A stretch of 15,823 nt of DNA, from assembly GCA_015522385.1 (NCBI GenBank), contig WAMJ01000057.1:1-15823 (forward strand), read 5' to 3'. Source of the stretch: Candidatus Heimdallarchaeota archaeon (lineage in GTDB: Archaea; Asgardarchaeota; Heimdallarchaeia; Heimdallarchaeales; Kariarchaeaceae). The position numbers were made by a program, and so were the translations under genes. The notes beneath the pieces were generated by a model. That model was not told the DNA's origin. It saw nothing but the letters and a program-made list of their open reading frames with translations, and made no database searches. Shown here one piece after another: positions 15,138 to 15,823 of this stretch (the first letter of the stretch is position 1; each line of letters opens with the position of its first letter).

Positions 15138-15823
15138 CTACAAAGGGCGATGAGAAGTGGGAAGGGACAGAGATCGGATTCTCCGATGATTAATGAGAAG
15201 AACCAGCATCACTGGCAACATCGGGACAGTAACAGTGACCCCGGTTGTCACGGGTGGTGATACATCAGGTGATGTCATCGTCGAAATATTGCTTGTCTGC
15301 TGTGGAGGCTCGTACCTATCTGAAACCACCAATGCGGTGTACCAGAGATTTGCAATGTTCTGCACCGCAAGTTTGAACCTATTGCGTGTCATTTCCCCTA
15401 GTTCCTCGTACATGACCTGATAGTACTTGGAACCCCGACTAGGATCAGCTGCGTCAGCTTTATTGTCTGCTGCCATGATATCAGGAACAACCTCAAGACC
15501 CGAAATGATTTGCCCTTCAATAAGCTCATAGGGGTCGTCCACGACAATGAGACCATCGAGATCTCCGGTGTCAAAGAGCTCGTCGAAATACTCATAAGTG
15601 AAAGAGGACTCATAACGGGAGTGAATTCCCCGGTTACCCGTGAGCTGTCCGTCGTAGTTCTCGGTGCTGTGAAGCGGTTGGGAGGCATCCCCGACATAGT
15701 GCGCAAGATCACCTGCATAGCGGATTATCCCAGCAAGGTCGTCCGACTCCAGAGCCTTAATGAGCAAGATCGTGCTGTTCTCCACAGCCCACGCTACTAC
15801 TCCCTTCCTGTAGTCAGGCGAAC
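15138..15823 (-). CDS. Zinc-dependent phospholipase C/S1-P1 nuclease-like protein, N-terminus cut by window edge
   Basis: The frame is open to the right edge. The codons before GTG 15785 read SPDYRKGVVAWAV and join smoothly to ENSTILLIKALES, so GTG 15785 is not a real start and the true N-terminus (probably a signal peptide) is missing. The hallmark metal-binding region is present: LAHYVGDASQPLH and then GNRGIHSRYES, with two His and an Asp followed by His and Glu, as in the trinuclear-zinc site of Bacillus phospholipase C and P1 nuclease. A helical stretch ending QNIANLWYTAL closes the domain. A Ser/Thr/Pro-rich linker follows (about TSNISTMTSPDVSPPVTTG), then a short hydrophobic run (VPMLPVMLVLLI) and a basic tail, probably a membrane anchor. 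It most likely acts outside the cell on phosphodiesters; lipid or nucleic acid is undecided. Confidence 0.85.
   Translation of the reverse strand, partial: SPDYRKGVVAWAVENSTILLIKALESDDLAGIIRYAGDLAHYVGDASQPLHSTENYDGQLTGNRGIHSRYESSFTYEYFDELFDTGDLDGLIVVDDPYELIEGQIISGLEVVPDIMAADNKADAADPSRGSKYYQVMYEELGEMTRNRFKLAVQNIANLWYTALVVSDRYEPPQQTSNISTMTSPDVSPPVTTGVTVTVPMLPVMLVLLINHRRIRSLSLPTSHRPL

Overview
This window looks archaeal. AT-rich TATA-like elements lie about 24-28 nt upstream of several start codons, and those genes have no Shine-Dalgarno sequence, which is the pattern of leaderless archaeal transcripts. One gene, inside a tight gene pair, does carry a strong Shine-Dalgarno. The gene content (a COG2403/cyclic 2,3-diphosphoglycerate synthase-like P-loop protein, CARDB surface proteins, a membrane-anchored S8 protease, receiver-like plus longin-like proteins, a zinc-dependent phospholipase C-like protein with a C-terminal anchor) fits an Asgard-type archaeon, perhaps Thorarchaeia-like. 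That lineage guess is inference and of low confidence.

Layout, left to right. Positions 1-150 (minus) hold the apparent N-terminal end of a receiver-like protein that runs off the left edge. Positions 363-2132 (minus) hold an AT-rich gene that reads as two tandem units of a degenerate receiver-like domain followed by a longin/roadblock-like domain. A 488-bp AT-rich divergent spacer (2133-2620) carries promoters and a perfect 14-bp palindrome. Next on the plus strand come the cpgS-like gene (2621-3964) and a VAT1/quinone-reductase-like dehydrogenase (4238-5245). Three plus-strand surface and membrane genes follow: an anchored subtilisin (5303-7198), a CARDB protein with a C-terminal membrane anchor (7235-9040), and a polytopic membrane protein with a degenerate CPBP-like segment and C-terminal HEAT repeats (9033-11192). 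The last two overlap by 8 bp. An MFS transporter follows (11377-12563), broken by an in-frame TGA and a frameshift. Three minus-strand genes close the window: a small split-barrel flavin/F420-type protein (12736-13113), a cytosolic S9 peptidase (13157-14947), and a zinc-dependent phospholipase C/S1-P1-like secreted enzyme cut by the right edge (15138-15823).

How the genes may work together. The 5303-11192 cluster is the most cohesive unit. It looks like a cell-surface proteolysis or sensing module: an extracytoplasmic protease with a Rossmann-like C-terminal domain, a CARDB ectodomain protein with a cytoplasmic tail, and a polytopic protein carrying a cytoplasmic HEAT platform. The left-edge proteins look like signalling or scaffold components without intact phosphorelay residues. 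The S9 peptidase and the split-barrel protein each appear to have their own leaderless promoter. No RNA genes, CRISPR arrays, insertion sequences or attachment sites were recognised.
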